Source: Rhodopirellula sp. (GTDB lineage Bacteria; Planctomycetota; Planctomycetia; Pirellulales; Pirellulaceae). Taken from it: a DNA stretch of 53,025 nucleotides. The stretch lies in contig PAAT01000059.1 of NCBI GenBank assembly GCA_002698965.1, positions 1-53,025 on the forward strand, written 5' to 3'. The position numbers and the translations under genes were made by a program. The notes below the pieces were generated by a model. The model ran no database searches. It saw only the letters and a program-made list of their open reading frames with translations, and was not told where the DNA came from. Below, in pieces: positions 7,656 to 17,189 of the stretch. Position 1 is the stretch's first letter. Each line of letters begins with the position of its first letter.

Positions 7656-8204
7656 ATGAATTCTCTCACTCAAATGGCATTTGATTCTCTGGCCAATAAT
7701 GATGTTCAGGCATCCTTTTTGAAGTCTAAAGCTAAGCAAGAGATGATAGAAATAGGAGGGCGTTTATCACAAGTTTTGGGGGTTCCAAGATCAGTTGGTC
7801 AAATCTATGGATTATTATATTTTTCTTCCAAGCCTCTTTCGCTAAGTGATCTTTCTAATATGCTTGGCATTTCAAAAGCGAGCACTAGCACGGGCACGCG
7901 TCAATTGGCTACTTGGGGTGCTATTAGAAAAGTTTGGATTCCTGGTGAGCGTAAAGATTATTATGAAGCTGTAGAAGATCTTGTGCAGTTATTTACAGGG
8001 AGTTATACAGCACATATTAAGCCTCGGATGATTTCTGCAGAGAGTCGTTTAGTAAAAATTGAAGAGTCATTAAAAAATGATTTAAAAATGCAATTAATTT
8101 CGCAAGAGGAGCATCAATTTATTGTCAATAGGCTGATTAGAATGAAGAAAATTAATAAGAGGCTCTCTAAAGTTATTCCAATTGTAGAAAAGCTATTTCT
8201 TTAG
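7656..8204 (+). CDS. GbsR/MarR-type winged-helix transcriptional regulator
   Basis: A 182-residue predicted DNA-binding regulator. The central part reads as a winged helix: [20 protein letters not shown] followed by [19 protein letters not shown], a recognition helix, and a basic wing ([15 protein letters not shown]). The C-terminal third is helical and charged and probably dimerises. This is the GbsR-type branch of the MarR superfamily. It lies 10 bp after the cupin and 11 bp before the UDP-xylose synthase gene, so it is the first regulator of the polysaccharide locus and likely controls it. Its operator could be the inverted repeat at 7165-7206. The inducer is unknown. Confidence 0.85.
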   Translation: MNSLTQMAFDSLANNDVQASFLKSKAKQEMIEIGGRLSQVLGVPRSVGQIYGLLYFSSKPLSLSDLSNMLGISKASTSTGTRQLATWGAIRKVWIPGERKDYYEAVEDLVQLFTGSYTAHIKPRMISAESRLVKIEESLKNDLKMQLISQEEHQFIVNRLIRMKKINKRLSKVIPIVEKLFL

Positions 8205-8215
8205 ATAAATATAAA

Positions 8216-9157
8216 ATGAAAATATTAGTTACAGGGGGGGCTGGGTTTTTGGGCTCCCATCTTTGTGATCGGCTTATTAATTTGAAACATAAAGTTATCT
8301 GCTTAGATAATTTTTACACTGGTTCTAAAGTGAATATTGAACGACACTTGGGTAGCCCCAATTTCGAATTAGTCAATCATGATATAGTAGATGGACTGGA
8401 TGATATTAATGTAGAACAAATATACAATTTAGCTTGTCCAGCATCTCCTGTTCATTATCAACATGATCCTATACAAACATTAAAAACTTCAGTCATAGGT
8501 GCTATCAATGTTTTAGATTTAGCTAAACGTAATAACGCCAGAGTTTTACAAGCTTCAACATCAGAAGTATATGGTGATCCTGAGGTTCACCCTCAGTCCG
8601 AAAAATACAGAGGGAATGTAAACCCTATTGGTCCAAGAGCTTGTTATGACGAAGGAAAACGTTGTGCCGAAACATTGTTTTTTGATTACCACCGACAGCA
8701 CGGAATTGATATTAGATTAATTAGAATATTTAATACATATGGGCCTAGAATGATGGTAGATGACGGGAGGGTCGTTTCAAATTTTGTTGTTCAGGCGCTT
8801 CAGGGCAATGATATAACAGTGTACGGTGACGGGCAGCAAACACGCTCTTTTTGTTATGTAGATGACTTAATAGATGTGATCATAAGAATGATGAATCAAA
8901 ATGATTTTATTGGCCCAGTGAATACAGGGAATTCTAATGAATTTACCATTCTGGAGTTAGCAGAAAACATTATTAATATTACTAACAGTAACTCTAAAAT
9001 AATATTTAAAGATCTGCCAACGGATGATCCTATGCAGCGAAATCCAGATTCTAGTATTGTAAAAAGGGAATTATCTTGGGCGCCAAAAATTGAATTAGAA
9101 GAGGGGCTAGTTAAAACTGTTAGTTATTTTTCCAAAATTATAAAAAAGAACGCATAA
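8216..9157 (+). CDS. UDP-glucuronate decarboxylase (UDP-xylose synthase)
   Basis: Converts UDP-glucuronic acid to UDP-xylose with tightly bound NAD. The 313-residue protein matches the bacterial UXS pattern: [10 protein letters not shown] near the N-terminus, [26 protein letters not shown], then [33 protein letters not shown] containing the catalytic YxxxK (YDEGK), and FNTYGPRM. Length is typical for soluble UXS. It sits just behind the regulator and before wbpA. No obvious UDP-glucose dehydrogenase is in the window (the next gene looks like the GlcNAc-type enzyme), so UDP-GlcA would have to come from elsewhere. Confidence 0.92.
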   Translation: MKILVTGGAGFLGSHLCDRLINLKHKVICLDNFYTGSKVNIERHLGSPNFELVNHDIVDGLDDINVEQIYNLACPASPVHYQHDPIQTLKTSVIGAINVLDLAKRNNARVLQASTSEVYGDPEVHPQSEKYRGNVNPIGPRACYDEGKRCAETLFFDYHRQHGIDIRLIRIFNTYGPRMMVDDGRVVSNFVVQALQGNDITVYGDGQQTRSFCYVDDLIDVIIRMMNQNDFIGPVNTGNSNEFTILELAENIINITNSNSKIIFKDLPTDDPMQRNPDSSIVKRELSWAPKIELEEGLVKTVSYFSKIIKKNA

Positions 9158-9170
9158 TTTTATCAAATTA

Positions 9171-10442
9171 ATGAAAATCGCAATTGTAGGTTTAGGTTAT
9201 GTTGGGCTTCCATTGGCAATTCAATTTTCCAGATCCGAATGTGAAGTATTAGGTCTAGATGTTGACAAGGCTAAGGTAGAATCTATCAATCGATCAGAAT
9301 CTTATATTAAACATATTACCAGTGCAGAGTTAGAGGCTCAGATAAAATCGGGTAGGCTTGAAGCATCAACAGATTTTACAAGAATTCAAGAAGTAGAAGC
9401 TGTTCTAATTTGTGTTCCAACACCTTTAAATAAAAATCGGGAGCCAGATCTTTCATATGTGCTCAAGACGGGAGAGGCGATTGCGCCTCATCTAGCAAAA
9501 GGTGTCATTGTTTCGCTTGAATCTACTACTTATCCGGGGACGACTGAAGATGACTTGAAACCAGTTTTGGAAGTTGGCAGTGGCTTAAAAGCTGGGGTTG
9601 ATTTTCATTTAGTCTATTCCCCTGAGCGCGAAGATCCAGGTAACCCTGATAGTCAAGTGGCAAAGATTCCCAAAGTTATTGGTGGCTATACGAAAAAGTG
9701 CTTAGAGAAAGGTCAAGCTTTATACTCAATTGCTATTAATACGTTGGTTCCAGTATCCAGTTGTCGTGTAGCTGAAGCGACTAAACTGACAGAAAATATT
9801 TTTCGTTGTGTGAATATTGCCTTGGTGAACGAACTTAAAGTGATTTATCGACAAATGGAAATCGATGTTTGGGAAGTGATCGATGCCGCTAAGACTAAAC
9901 CATTTGGATATATGCCTTTTTATCCAGGTCCCGGTTTGGGAGGGCATTGTATTCCTATTGATCCATTTTATTTAAGCTGGAAAGCACGTCAGCAAAATCT
10001 TCAGGCTCGTTTTATCGAGCTCGCAGGTGAAGTAAATTTGGAAATGCCGGATTATGTTATAAGTCGCTGTGAAAATGAACTTACAAAAAACAATATCAAA
10101 TTTGATGGCAGTCGTATTTTAGTTTTGGGTATTGCTTATAAGCCAGATGTAGATGATATGAGGGAGTCTCCTGCCGTGGAGTTAATGCAAAAGCTTAGAA
10201 ACAAGGGGGTGCAGGTTGAATATTCAGATCCTCATATTCCCGTTTTCCCAAAAATGCGCGAATATGCATTTGATTTACAAAGCGTCGAATTAAAACCAGA
10301 AATAATTACCAATTATGATCTTTTGCTATTAGCTACTAACCATTCTGCATTCGATTATGTTCTGATTCAAAAATATGCAAAAATTATTGTTGATGCGCGT
10401 GGGGTATATAAAAACCGAGAGGGCAATGTGGTTAAGGCTTGA
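9171..10442 (+). CDS. wbpA: UDP-N-acetylglucosamine 6-dehydrogenase, WbpA-like
   Basis: Nucleotide-sugar dehydrogenase that oxidises the C6 hydroxyl to a carboxylate in two NAD-dependent steps. GLGYVG (7-12) is the Rossmann loop, VPTPLN follows at 82-87, and the catalytic cysteine is Cys260 in GLGGHCIPIDPFYL, the form seen in WbpA/WbpO/VipA rather than classic UDP-glucose dehydrogenases. The C-terminal domain has GIAYKPDVDDMRESPA. Substrate choice (UDP-GlcNAc to UDP-GlcNAcA) is inferred from this motif and from the next three genes, which complete the known WbpA-B-E-D pathway to UDP-GlcNAc(3NAc)A. Length (423 residues) is normal. Confidence 0.88.
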   Translation: MKIAIVGLGYVGLPLAIQFSRSECEVLGLDVDKAKVESINRSESYIKHITSAELEAQIKSGRLEASTDFTRIQEVEAVLICVPTPLNKNREPDLSYVLKTGEAIAPHLAKGVIVSLESTTYPGTTEDDLKPVLEVGSGLKAGVDFHLVYSPEREDPGNPDSQVAKIPKVIGGYTKKCLEKGQALYSIAINTLVPVSSCRVAEATKLTENIFRCVNIALVNELKVIYRQMEIDVWEVIDAAKTKPFGYMPFYPGPGLGGHCIPIDPFYLSWKARQQNLQARFIELAGEVNLEMPDYVISRCENELTKNNIKFDGSRILVLGIAYKPDVDDMRESPAVELMQKLRNKGVQVEYSDPHIPVFPKMREYAFDLQSVELKPEIITNYDLLLLATNHSAFDYVLIQKYAKIIVDARGVYKNREGNVVKA

Positions 10443-10480
10443 GAGTTGAAATGCTCTATTTTTTATAATTTATTTCAATA

Positions 10481-11578
10481 ATGCAATTCATAGATCTTAA
10501 AGCGCAGTATATAGAATACAAAAAGTCAATTGATAATAGTATCCATAATGTTCTTAATCATGGTAAATTTATCATGGGTCCGGAAGTTGATGAGCTTGAA
10601 GAAAAGCTTGCAGATTTTGTGCAAGTTCAGCACTGCATTACTGTAGCTAGTGGAACTGTCAGTTTAGAGATTGCTTTGCGTGCTTTGAATATAGGTCCTG
10701 GTGATCAAGTAATTACAGTTCCATTTACTTGGATCAGTACTGCTGAAGTTATTTTGGCTGTTGGTGCAAAGCCAATTTTTGTAGATATTGAAGTTGATAG
10801 CTTTAATATGAATCCAGATCTTTTGGAGGCCGCTATTAATGAGAATACAAAGGCCATTATTCCGGTTAGTTTATTTGGCCAAATGCCTGATATGGAACGG
10901 ATTATAAAAATTGCTAATAAATATGAATTGCCAGTTATTGAAGATGCCGCGCAGAGTTTTGGGGCGACTCGATTAGGAAATAAAAGCTGTGCGGCAAGCT
11001 TAATTGGTAGCACAAGTTTTTTTCCGGCTAAAGTGTTTGGCTGCTATGGTGATGGAGGCGCATTGTTTGTGGACGATGATGAATTGGCGCTTCGGATGCG
11101 GGCGATTCGAAATCATGGCGGTATAAAGCGAGGGTATCATGATTATGTTGGTATGAATGGTCGTTTTGATACTATTCAGGCAGCTATTTTACTGGCAAAA
11201 TTTCCTCACTTTGATTTCGAGATAAATGCACGAGCTGAAATTGGAGCTCGTTACTCGGCGTTGTTGAAAAGTGTTTGTAAAACACCAAAGATTTCAACAG
11301 GGAATTCTCATGTTTATGCACAATACACCATTCGAATGGCTAACCGAGATAGTGTTAAACAGAAACTACAAGATGCTGGGATCCCATCGGCAATTTATTA
11401 TCAAAAGTGTTTGCACGAGCAGCCGGTGTTCGCATCTACAGAGGCGAAATGGGGGGATTTCCCAGTTTCCGAAATGATATCTAGAGAAGTGTTAAGTCTT
11501 CCAATGCATCCATTTCTTGATGAAGAGACGCAAGATCAAATTGTTGAATCAGTTATTAAGGCCATAGAAATAGAATAA
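10481..11578 (+). CDS. wbpE: DegT/DnrJ/EryC1 PLP aminotransferase, WbpE-like
   Basis: PLP-dependent sugar aminotransferase of 365 residues. IDLKAQY opens the protein as in WbpE; SGTVSLEIAL is the PLP-phosphate region, IEDAAQSFGA (153-162) contains the PLP-contacting Asp, and the Schiff-base lysine is Lys184 in FFPAKVFGCYGDGGA. In the WbpA-B-E-D pathway this enzyme transaminates the 3-keto sugar made by WbpB, giving UDP-GlcNAc(3NH2)A with glutamate as donor. The neighbours on both sides are the partner enzymes, which supports the assignment. Confidence 0.88.
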   Translation: MQFIDLKAQYIEYKKSIDNSIHNVLNHGKFIMGPEVDELEEKLADFVQVQHCITVASGTVSLEIALRALNIGPGDQVITVPFTWISTAEVILAVGAKPIFVDIEVDSFNMNPDLLEAAINENTKAIIPVSLFGQMPDMERIIKIANKYELPVIEDAAQSFGATRLGNKSCAASLIGSTSFFPAKVFGCYGDGGALFVDDDELALRMRAIRNHGGIKRGYHDYVGMNGRFDTIQAAILLAKFPHFDFEINARAEIGARYSALLKSVCKTPKISTGNSHVYAQYTIRMANRDSVKQKLQDAGIPSAIYYQKCLHEQPVFASTEAKWGDFPVSEMISREVLSLPMHPFLDEETQDQIVESVIKAIEIE

Positions 11579-11599
11579 CTTATATTATTAATAAATAGA

Positions 11600-12592
11600 G
11601 TGAAGCAAAATCAATTTAAACGAAGTTTAGCTTTAATTGGAGTTGGCTATTGGGGAAAAAATCTTGCCCGTAACTTTAATAACTTAGGAGCACTTCACAC
11701 GGTTTGTGACACTTCCAAAGAAAATCTTAATCTTGCTGCATCTGAGTATGGAGTTAAAAGTTCAACTAATGTGGCAGGAGTATTGAGTAATCCAGAAATT
11801 ACGAGTGTTGCAATCGCTGCCCCTGCGATTCTTCATTACCGATTATGCAAAGAAGCCTTACTGGCGGGTAAAGACGTGTTTGTTGAAAAACCACTTTGTC
11901 TTAAAGTCGATGATGCGAAAGAACTCGTGGAATTAGCAGAAGTTAGTGGTCGTATACTAATGGTTGGACATCTATTGCAATATCACCCCTGCGTTAATGA
12001 GATTAAACTATTGGTTAAATCTGAATTAGGGAGATTACACTATATTACTTCTAACAGGCTGAATTTGGGTAAGATTCGAAAGGAAGAAAATGCGTTATGG
12101 AGTTTTGCTCCGCATGATTTGTCTGTAATTCTCTCTTTAACTGGGGATATTCTGCCAAAAGAAGTTCACTGTGTGGGTGGAGCGTATTTAACTCCTGGTG
12201 TTGTAGATACAACGATGACGACAATGAAGTTTCTGGAAGATACTAGAGCCCATGTTTATGTCAGTTGGTTAAATCCATTTAAAGAACAGAAGCTAACAGT
12301 TGTGGGCTCAGATGGAATGCTAGTGTTTGATGATACAAAACCCTGGAAGGAAAAATTAATTTTATATAGAAAGCATCTTATTCAAGAGGAAGGAAAAACG
12401 TTTGTTCCAAATAAATCAGCCGGAGAGTTTGTTGAAGTTACGGAAAAAGAACCACTTAATGCTGAGTGTGAACATTTTTTGAATTGTTGTGAACAACGTT
12501 TGAAACCACTAACTGACGGAAATGAAGGTCTTCGTGTTTTAAAGTTATTGCATCTTGCTCAGTCTAGTTTGGGAGCATCCGGGGACGAATAG
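11600..12592 (+). CDS. wbpB: Gfo/Idh/MocA sugar 3-dehydrogenase, WbpB-like
   Basis: NAD-dependent oxidoreductase of 330 residues, starting at GTG. The Rossmann motif GVGYWGKN is near residues 15-22 and the EKP motif appears as VEKPLCLKVDDAKEL. RILMVGHLLQYHPCV fits WbpB-type proteins. In the pathway WbpB oxidises UDP-GlcNAcA at C3 and works as a pair with the WbpE aminotransferase, whose gene lies 21 bp upstream. Unlike the Gfo/Idh protein at 1152 it has no Tat signal, so it is cytoplasmic, as expected for nucleotide-sugar synthesis. Confidence 0.86.
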   Translation: MKQNQFKRSLALIGVGYWGKNLARNFNNLGALHTVCDTSKENLNLAASEYGVKSSTNVAGVLSNPEITSVAIAAPAILHYRLCKEALLAGKDVFVEKPLCLKVDDAKELVELAEVSGRILMVGHLLQYHPCVNEIKLLVKSELGRLHYITSNRLNLGKIRKEENALWSFAPHDLSVILSLTGDILPKEVHCVGGAYLTPGVVDTTMTTMKFLEDTRAHVYVSWLNPFKEQKLTVVGSDGMLVFDDTKPWKEKLILYRKHLIQEEGKTFVPNKSAGEFVEVTEKEPLNAECEHFLNCCEQRLKPLTDGNEGLRVLKLLHLAQSSLGASGDE

Positions 12593-12620
12593 ATGTATTA
12601 ATAATTAAAATAAATTAAAG

Positions 12621-13283
12621 ATGCTTCAAGCTGAAAATTCAACTCCCCCCTTTATTCATCACACTGCTGTTGTAGATGATGGAGTGCAGATTGGTAATGG
12701 AACCAAAGTTTGGCATTTTGCCCATATTTGTGAGAAATCTCAAATAGGGGAGAACTGTGTTTTTGGGCAAAATACAATGGTCGCTTGTGGTGTATCGATT
12801 GGGAATAATGTCAAAGTACAGAATAATGTGGCTGTATACTCTGGCGTGACTTTGGAAGATGATGTTTTTCTTGGCCCGTCTTGTGTGCTAACCAATGTTT
12901 CAAATCCTCGTTCTCAGGTTGATCGAAAAGGGATTTATGAAAAAATTTTAATTAGAAAAGGGGCAACTGTTGGAGCAAACGCTACGATAATTCCAGGTGT
13001 TGTTTTGGGGCGTTATTCGTTTGTCTCTGCTGGAGCAGTAGTAACTAAGAGTGTTCCAGACTACGGATTAGTTAGAGGTGTTCCTGCCCAACAAGCAGGA
13101 TGGATGTCGAGGCATGGGCATCAATTGAAACTAGAAAAAAATAAGACCGCTACTTGCCCAGAGTCTGGACTGGTTTATCGTTTATCTAAATCGGGAGACT
13201 TAAGATGTGAATCTTTAGATGAAAACTCTAGTTTGCCTGTGAAATTAAACAAAGGATTTAAAAAATATAGAGAATTTAAATAA
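12621..13283 (+). CDS. wbpD: N-acetyltransferase of the left-handed beta-helix type, WbpD-like
   Basis: Hexapeptide-repeat acetyltransferase, 220 residues. Imperfect six-residue repeats run through about the first 160 residues (for example [50 protein letters not shown]), the signature of a trimeric left-handed beta-helix. [15 protein letters not shown] closes the catalytic domain as in WbpD. The C-terminal tail resembles a small zinc-ribbon-like stretch ([10 protein letters not shown]...LRC). It should N-acetylate the 3-amino group made by WbpE using acetyl-CoA, giving UDP-2,3-diacetamido-2,3-dideoxyglucuronate. A WbpI epimerase to the manno form was not found. Confidence 0.88.
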   Translation: MLQAENSTPPFIHHTAVVDDGVQIGNGTKVWHFAHICEKSQIGENCVFGQNTMVACGVSIGNNVKVQNNVAVYSGVTLEDDVFLGPSCVLTNVSNPRSQVDRKGIYEKILIRKGATVGANATIIPGVVLGRYSFVSAGAVVTKSVPDYGLVRGVPAQQAGWMSRHGHQLKLEKNKTATCPESGLVYRLSKSGDLRCESLDENSSLPVKLNKGFKKYREFK

Positions 13284-13321
13284 TAATATTTATATTTAAG
13301 TATTTTTTTTGAAAGAATTAA

Positions 13322-14317
13322 ATGAATCTAAAAAATAAGAGAATAATGGTTATAGGCGGGGCAGGTTTAATTGGCTCCCACGTTGTCGACGAATTATTAA
13401 ATACAGATGTATCCGAAATATTAATTTATGATAATATGTTTCGAGGTGCCATTGATAACATTAAAGACGCATTAAAAGATCCGCGGGTTAAAATTAATCC
13501 TCATGGGGGTGATATATTGCATGAAGATATTCTTGATCGAGCAATGCAAGGGGTAGATGGAGTAATTCATTTAGCAGCCTTATGGTTGCTTCATTGCCAT
13601 GAATATCCGCAATCAGCATTTGATGTAAATATTAGAGGTACATACAATGTTATTGAAGCTTGTCGTAAGCATAACATAGAAAAGTTAGTATATTCTTCTA
13701 GTGCGAGTGTTTATGGGGATGCTATACAGGAACCGATGGCAGAAAATCATCCTTATAATAATTGGACTTTTTATGGAGCCACTAAAATTGCTGGAGAGCA
13801 CATGATTAAAGCTTATCACAAACGATATGACTTAAATGGCATTGGTTTGCGTTACATGAATGTCTACGGCCCCAGACAAGATTATAAAGGGGCTTACATT
13901 GCTGTAATGATGAAAATTCTTGATTGTATAGATAGTGGAGAGAGGCCAAAAGTATTTGGTGATGGGTCACAAGCTTATGATTTTATACATGTAAAGGATG
14001 TCGCTAAAGCAAATATTTGTGCACTGCAGGCTGATTGTTCCTATGGGATGTATAATGTGGGCCGTGGAATTAAGACATCGATTAAAGATCTTGCAGAGCT
14101 TTTGTTAAAGCTTTCTGGTTCAAAGTTGGAAATTCAATACGAGCCATCAGGTCAGACTTTTGTGACTAATCGTGTCGGATGTCCTAAAGCTGCAGAAAAG
14201 GATATCGGTTTTAAATGGAGTATCGATCTTGAAGACGGAATGCAGTCACTTATTGACTGGCGAAATAATCACAAAGACCTTGTCATTAGGAGTCAGCAAG
14301 CCGTTTCGCAAAGTTAA
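13322..14317 (+). CDS. NAD-dependent epimerase/dehydratase (extended SDR)
   Basis: Extended SDR of 331 residues. GGAGLIGSHV is the NAD loop, SSSASVYGDA carries the catalytic Ser, and the YxxxK motif is YGATK within NWTFYGATKIAGEHM. RYMNVYGPRQ and GDGSQAYDFIHVKDVA are standard for UDP-sugar 4-epimerases. HLAALWLLHCHEYPQSAFDV is a variant of the usual HLAA...P region. Which sugar it acts on is not readable; in this position it probably alters one of the UDP-uronates made by the preceding wbp genes. It is the last gene before the DNA turns clearly AT-rich. Confidence 0.85.
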   Translation: MNLKNKRIMVIGGAGLIGSHVVDELLNTDVSEILIYDNMFRGAIDNIKDALKDPRVKINPHGGDILHEDILDRAMQGVDGVIHLAALWLLHCHEYPQSAFDVNIRGTYNVIEACRKHNIEKLVYSSSASVYGDAIQEPMAENHPYNNWTFYGATKIAGEHMIKAYHKRYDLNGIGLRYMNVYGPRQDYKGAYIAVMMKILDCIDSGERPKVFGDGSQAYDFIHVKDVAKANICALQADCSYGMYNVGRGIKTSIKDLAELLLKLSGSKLEIQYEPSGQTFVTNRVGCPKAAEKDIGFKWSIDLEDGMQSLIDWRNNHKDLVIRSQQAVSQS

Positions 14318-14404
14318 GTGTGAATTGTTTTTTAAATAGATATTTTAATCACTTAAAATTGTAATCGAAGTCATTCTTTAATAGATTTTTAGAGTATAGA
14401 AAAG

Positions 14405-15256
14405 ATGTCCAAGAATGTATTAATAACTGGTGCATCAGGATTTATAGGAAAATTTTTAAATAAAAAACTTCATTCTTTCGGCAATATTAATGTCCTATGC
14501 ATTTCACGAGAAACTGGATTTGACTTAAGTAAGAAGGGGTGGACAGAGTCTATAAGTAACCAAAATATAGATACTATTATTCACCTTGCTCAATCTAATT
14601 TTTATAGAGATTTCCCAAATCAAGTTGAAGATTTAGTCAGTATCAATATAGATGCAACTGTCGAATTATTGAATTGGGCTAGAAAAAATAAAATTAATAA
14701 ATTTATTTTTGCATCAACTGGAAATGTATATGAACAAGCTAATGGCCCTTATAAAGAAGATTCAAAATTAGGTCCAAATTCATTTTATGGCGCCACAAAG
14801 TTGGCTGCGGAGCATCTTGTGAATCAATATCAGGATTACTTCCAAGTTATTACTTTAAGATTATTTGGTGTTTATGGACCAGGTCAGCAAGATATGCTAA
14901 TACCAAATATAATTAGAAAAATAAATGAACAAGAGGAAATAGGCTTGGCTCAAGGATTAGGAATAATGTTAACTCCTATATATATTGATGATTGTATTGA
15001 TATAATCATTGGTTTGATTACAGAAGAATCAGAAAAAATAAAAAATACTGTATTTAATATAGCAGGTTCCGAAACTGTTACTCTCAGAGATATTATTGAA
15101 ATTATTGAGAAAATTTTATTAGTTAATGCGAAGATTAAAATTACATCTGGCGAGATAGCTCAATTTGTTGCAAATAAGAATAAAATAGACCTTATTTTTG
15201 GGAAAACACGGTATACATCCATCGAAGACGGATTAAAGGAAACAATAGGCAAGTAA
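14405..15256 (+). CDS. NAD-dependent epimerase/dehydratase (SDR), short form
   Basis: An SDR of 283 residues. The N-terminal loop is GASGFIGKFL, the catalytic Ser lies in FASTGNVYEQ and YxxxK is YGATK (SFYGATKLAAEHL). LRLFGVYGPGQQ and the following block are typical of nucleotide-sugar epimerases/reductases. Its lower GC and short length set it apart from the SDR just upstream, and 87 bp separate them, so it is probably the first gene of the acquired AT-rich part. A 4-keto reductase or epimerase role is plausible, but the substrate is unknown. Confidence 0.82.
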   Translation: MSKNVLITGASGFIGKFLNKKLHSFGNINVLCISRETGFDLSKKGWTESISNQNIDTIIHLAQSNFYRDFPNQVEDLVSINIDATVELLNWARKNKINKFIFASTGNVYEQANGPYKEDSKLGPNSFYGATKLAAEHLVNQYQDYFQVITLRLFGVYGPGQQDMLIPNIIRKINEQEEIGLAQGLGIMLTPIYIDDCIDIIIGLITEESEKIKNTVFNIAGSETVTLRDIIEIIEKILLVNAKIKITSGEIAQFVANKNKIDLIFGKTRYTSIEDGLKETIGK

Positions 15257-15309
15257 TTATTTATAATTTATTTTCATTAACTCTTATCTATAAATAAAAA
15301 AATTTTATT

Positions 15310-17037
15310 ATGAATGTATTAGGAATAACTCAATCCAATCACGGTTCCTCAGCGGCTTTGTATGACGGAGCATCGTTGTTTGCAACTAATGAAGAGCGTT
15401 TCGATCGCATTAAATTTTCTTCAGGATTTCCATCGAGATCTATTGATTGGTGCTTGAAGGAGGCCAATATTTCTATGGAAGAAGTAGACTCTATTGGATT
15501 TTATATGACATCTGGTCATTATCTAAGAACATTAGGAAATAATTTAACTAATTCATGGCGTTCTTATCCAGAATCGATTTATTCAGTATTGAGTCGATTA
15601 CTTAGAAAGACAGAATTTTCTAGAGGCACTGATATTCAGCATATACATCAAACTACCACTCTTTTTGGGGGCAAAAAAATGGATTTGCACTTTATTGACC
15701 ATCATTTATCTCATGCCGCCGGTAGTTTTCTTGTCTCTGGTTTAGACCGTGCTGCTATACTTTGTTTAGATGGGACTGGGGATGGCTGTAGTATGTCTTG
15801 GGCAACCGGCCAAGGTAATGATATAAAATTTATCTTAAGGCAATCGTTTCCACATAGCTTAGGCCAATTTTATAGTACATTCACTCAGTTCTTAGGATTC
15901 CAATCTAATTCAGATGAATATAAAGTAATGGGCTTAGCTGCTTATGGAGATCCGGAGATTTATTATGATAGAGTTCGCCAGCTAATTAGTTTAAATGAAG
16001 ATGGAAGTTTTGAGTTAGATATGCGTTATTTTGGTTTTCATATAACAACTGAAAATCGAAAATATAATAAGCGTTTTATAGATCTATTTTCACTTGACCC
16101 TAATCAAGATACAGATGACGTCTCAAAAGAATATTGTGATTTATCTGCAGCTGTTCAGTTAGTCACAGAAAATGTTTTGGAACATGTACTCGTAAAATTA
16201 AGAGAAAAAACAGGAGAAAAAAATTTATGTTATGGCGGAGGGGTGGCTCTGAACTGTTTAGCAAATGGAAGAGTTTTTTGTAATAGCGTTTTTGATGATT
16301 ATTATGTTATGCCTAATCCTGGTGATGGTGGATTAGCGATTGGTGCAGGTGCATATATCACTCACCATTTAGAGGGGCTTAAAAGAAATTACATATATGA
16401 TCATGACTATTTAGGACCATGTTATGATGTCAATAGCATTAAAAAAGTATTAGATGAAAATGGAATTAAATATACAGAGCCAAAGATTATAGAGCGTGCT
16501 GTTGCAGAAAGAATAGTAAAAGGGAAAGTAGTAGGGCATTTGGATGGAAGGCAAGAGTTTGGGCCTCGCGCATTGGGCAACCGCTCAATTTTAGCTGATC
16601 CAAGAAGTGGGGAGATGAAAGATATAGTTAATAGAAAAATAAAATTTAGAGAACCATTTCGTCCTTTTGCGCCTTCATGTTTATCTGAAAAAGCTGGAGA
16701 TATATTTAAAATGAGGAATTGTGATATGAACCCCGGCTCTCCCGAAAGTTTTATGCTTTGTACATCAGAAGTTAAAGACGAATGGCAATCTCAATTAAAA
16801 GCTATTACACATGAAGATGGTTCTGCGCGACTTCAAACAGTCTTTTCAGATAAAAATCCAAAATATCATAAAATTATAAGTGAATTTGAGAATATTACTG
16901 GATTGCCGGTTGTTCTTAACACGTCATTTAATATCAAAGGAGAGCCAATTGTCTTAACTCCTGAAGACGCCATAAGATGTTTTTACACGACGGGAATGGA
17001 TGCACTCGCTTTGGGGCCTTATTTAGTGGAAAAATAG
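15310..17037 (+). CDS. Carbamoyltransferase of the NodU/CmcH/TobZ family
   Basis: Predicted O-carbamoyltransferase, transferring a carbamoyl group from carbamoyl phosphate (via carbamoyl-AMP) to a sugar hydroxyl. The 575-residue protein has the full two-domain layout: an N-terminal ASKHA-like domain with LGITQSNHGSSAALYDG, IDHHLSHAAGSF, LDGTGDGCSMSW and GLAAYGDP, then a YrdC-like C-terminal part with GRQEFGPRALGNRSILADPR, FRPFAPS and NTSFNIKGEPIVLTPEDA. Family length is typical. In this locus it most likely decorates a polysaccharide sugar. A 152-bp gap follows before asnB. Confidence 0.92.
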   Translation: MNVLGITQSNHGSSAALYDGASLFATNEERFDRIKFSSGFPSRSIDWCLKEANISMEEVDSIGFYMTSGHYLRTLGNNLTNSWRSYPESIYSVLSRLLRKTEFSRGTDIQHIHQTTTLFGGKKMDLHFIDHHLSHAAGSFLVSGLDRAAILCLDGTGDGCSMSWATGQGNDIKFILRQSFPHSLGQFYSTFTQFLGFQSNSDEYKVMGLAAYGDPEIYYDRVRQLISLNEDGSFELDMRYFGFHITTENRKYNKRFIDLFSLDPNQDTDDVSKEYCDLSAAVQLVTENVLEHVLVKLREKTGEKNLCYGGGVALNCLANGRVFCNSVFDDYYVMPNPGDGGLAIGAGAYITHHLEGLKRNYIYDHDYLGPCYDVNSIKKVLDENGIKYTEPKIIERAVAERIVKGKVVGHLDGRQEFGPRALGNRSILADPRSGEMKDIVNRKIKFREPFRPFAPSCLSEKAGDIFKMRNCDMNPGSPESFMLCTSEVKDEWQSQLKAITHEDGSARLQTVFSDKNPKYHKIISEFENITGLPVVLNTSFNIKGEPIVLTPEDAIRCFYTTGMDALALGPYLVEK

Positions 17038-17189
17038 TTTGCGCTTTCAGCTGTTAATAAACTGCAAAATTTTAATTTAGATTAAATTCAATCAAAAGTA
17101 TCAAAAAAATATTGAGATACGAAGATTTATGGATGTTTTATCGTAAAGCAGTTTTTATTGAAACAATGGCTTATAGGAGGATAATATAA
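17038..17189. other. Intergenic region before the first asnB, candidate promoter region
   Basis: The longest gap (152 bp) inside the polysaccharide locus. It holds a weak inverted repeat, AAACTGC (17059-17065) / GCAGTTT (17148-17154), and ends in a strong Shine-Dalgarno sequence. No tRNA, small RNA or convincing open frame was recognised. A secondary promoter here is possible, but I cannot identify -35/-10 boxes with confidence. Confidence 0.35.
17175..17180 (+). promoter_or_regulatory. Consensus Shine-Dalgarno sequence of the first asnB gene
   Basis: AGGAGG lies 9 bases before the ATG at 17190. It is the only full-consensus Shine-Dalgarno sequence I found among the genes of the locus; most others start after plain A/T-rich DNA. 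It fixes the start of this gene at the codon that places Cys at position 2. Confidence 0.8.

Noticed and set aside
17038..17189. tRNA or small RNA in the gap before asnB copy 1
   Set aside because: No cloverleaf or T-loop sequence was found, and the inverted repeat is only 7 bp with a long spacer.
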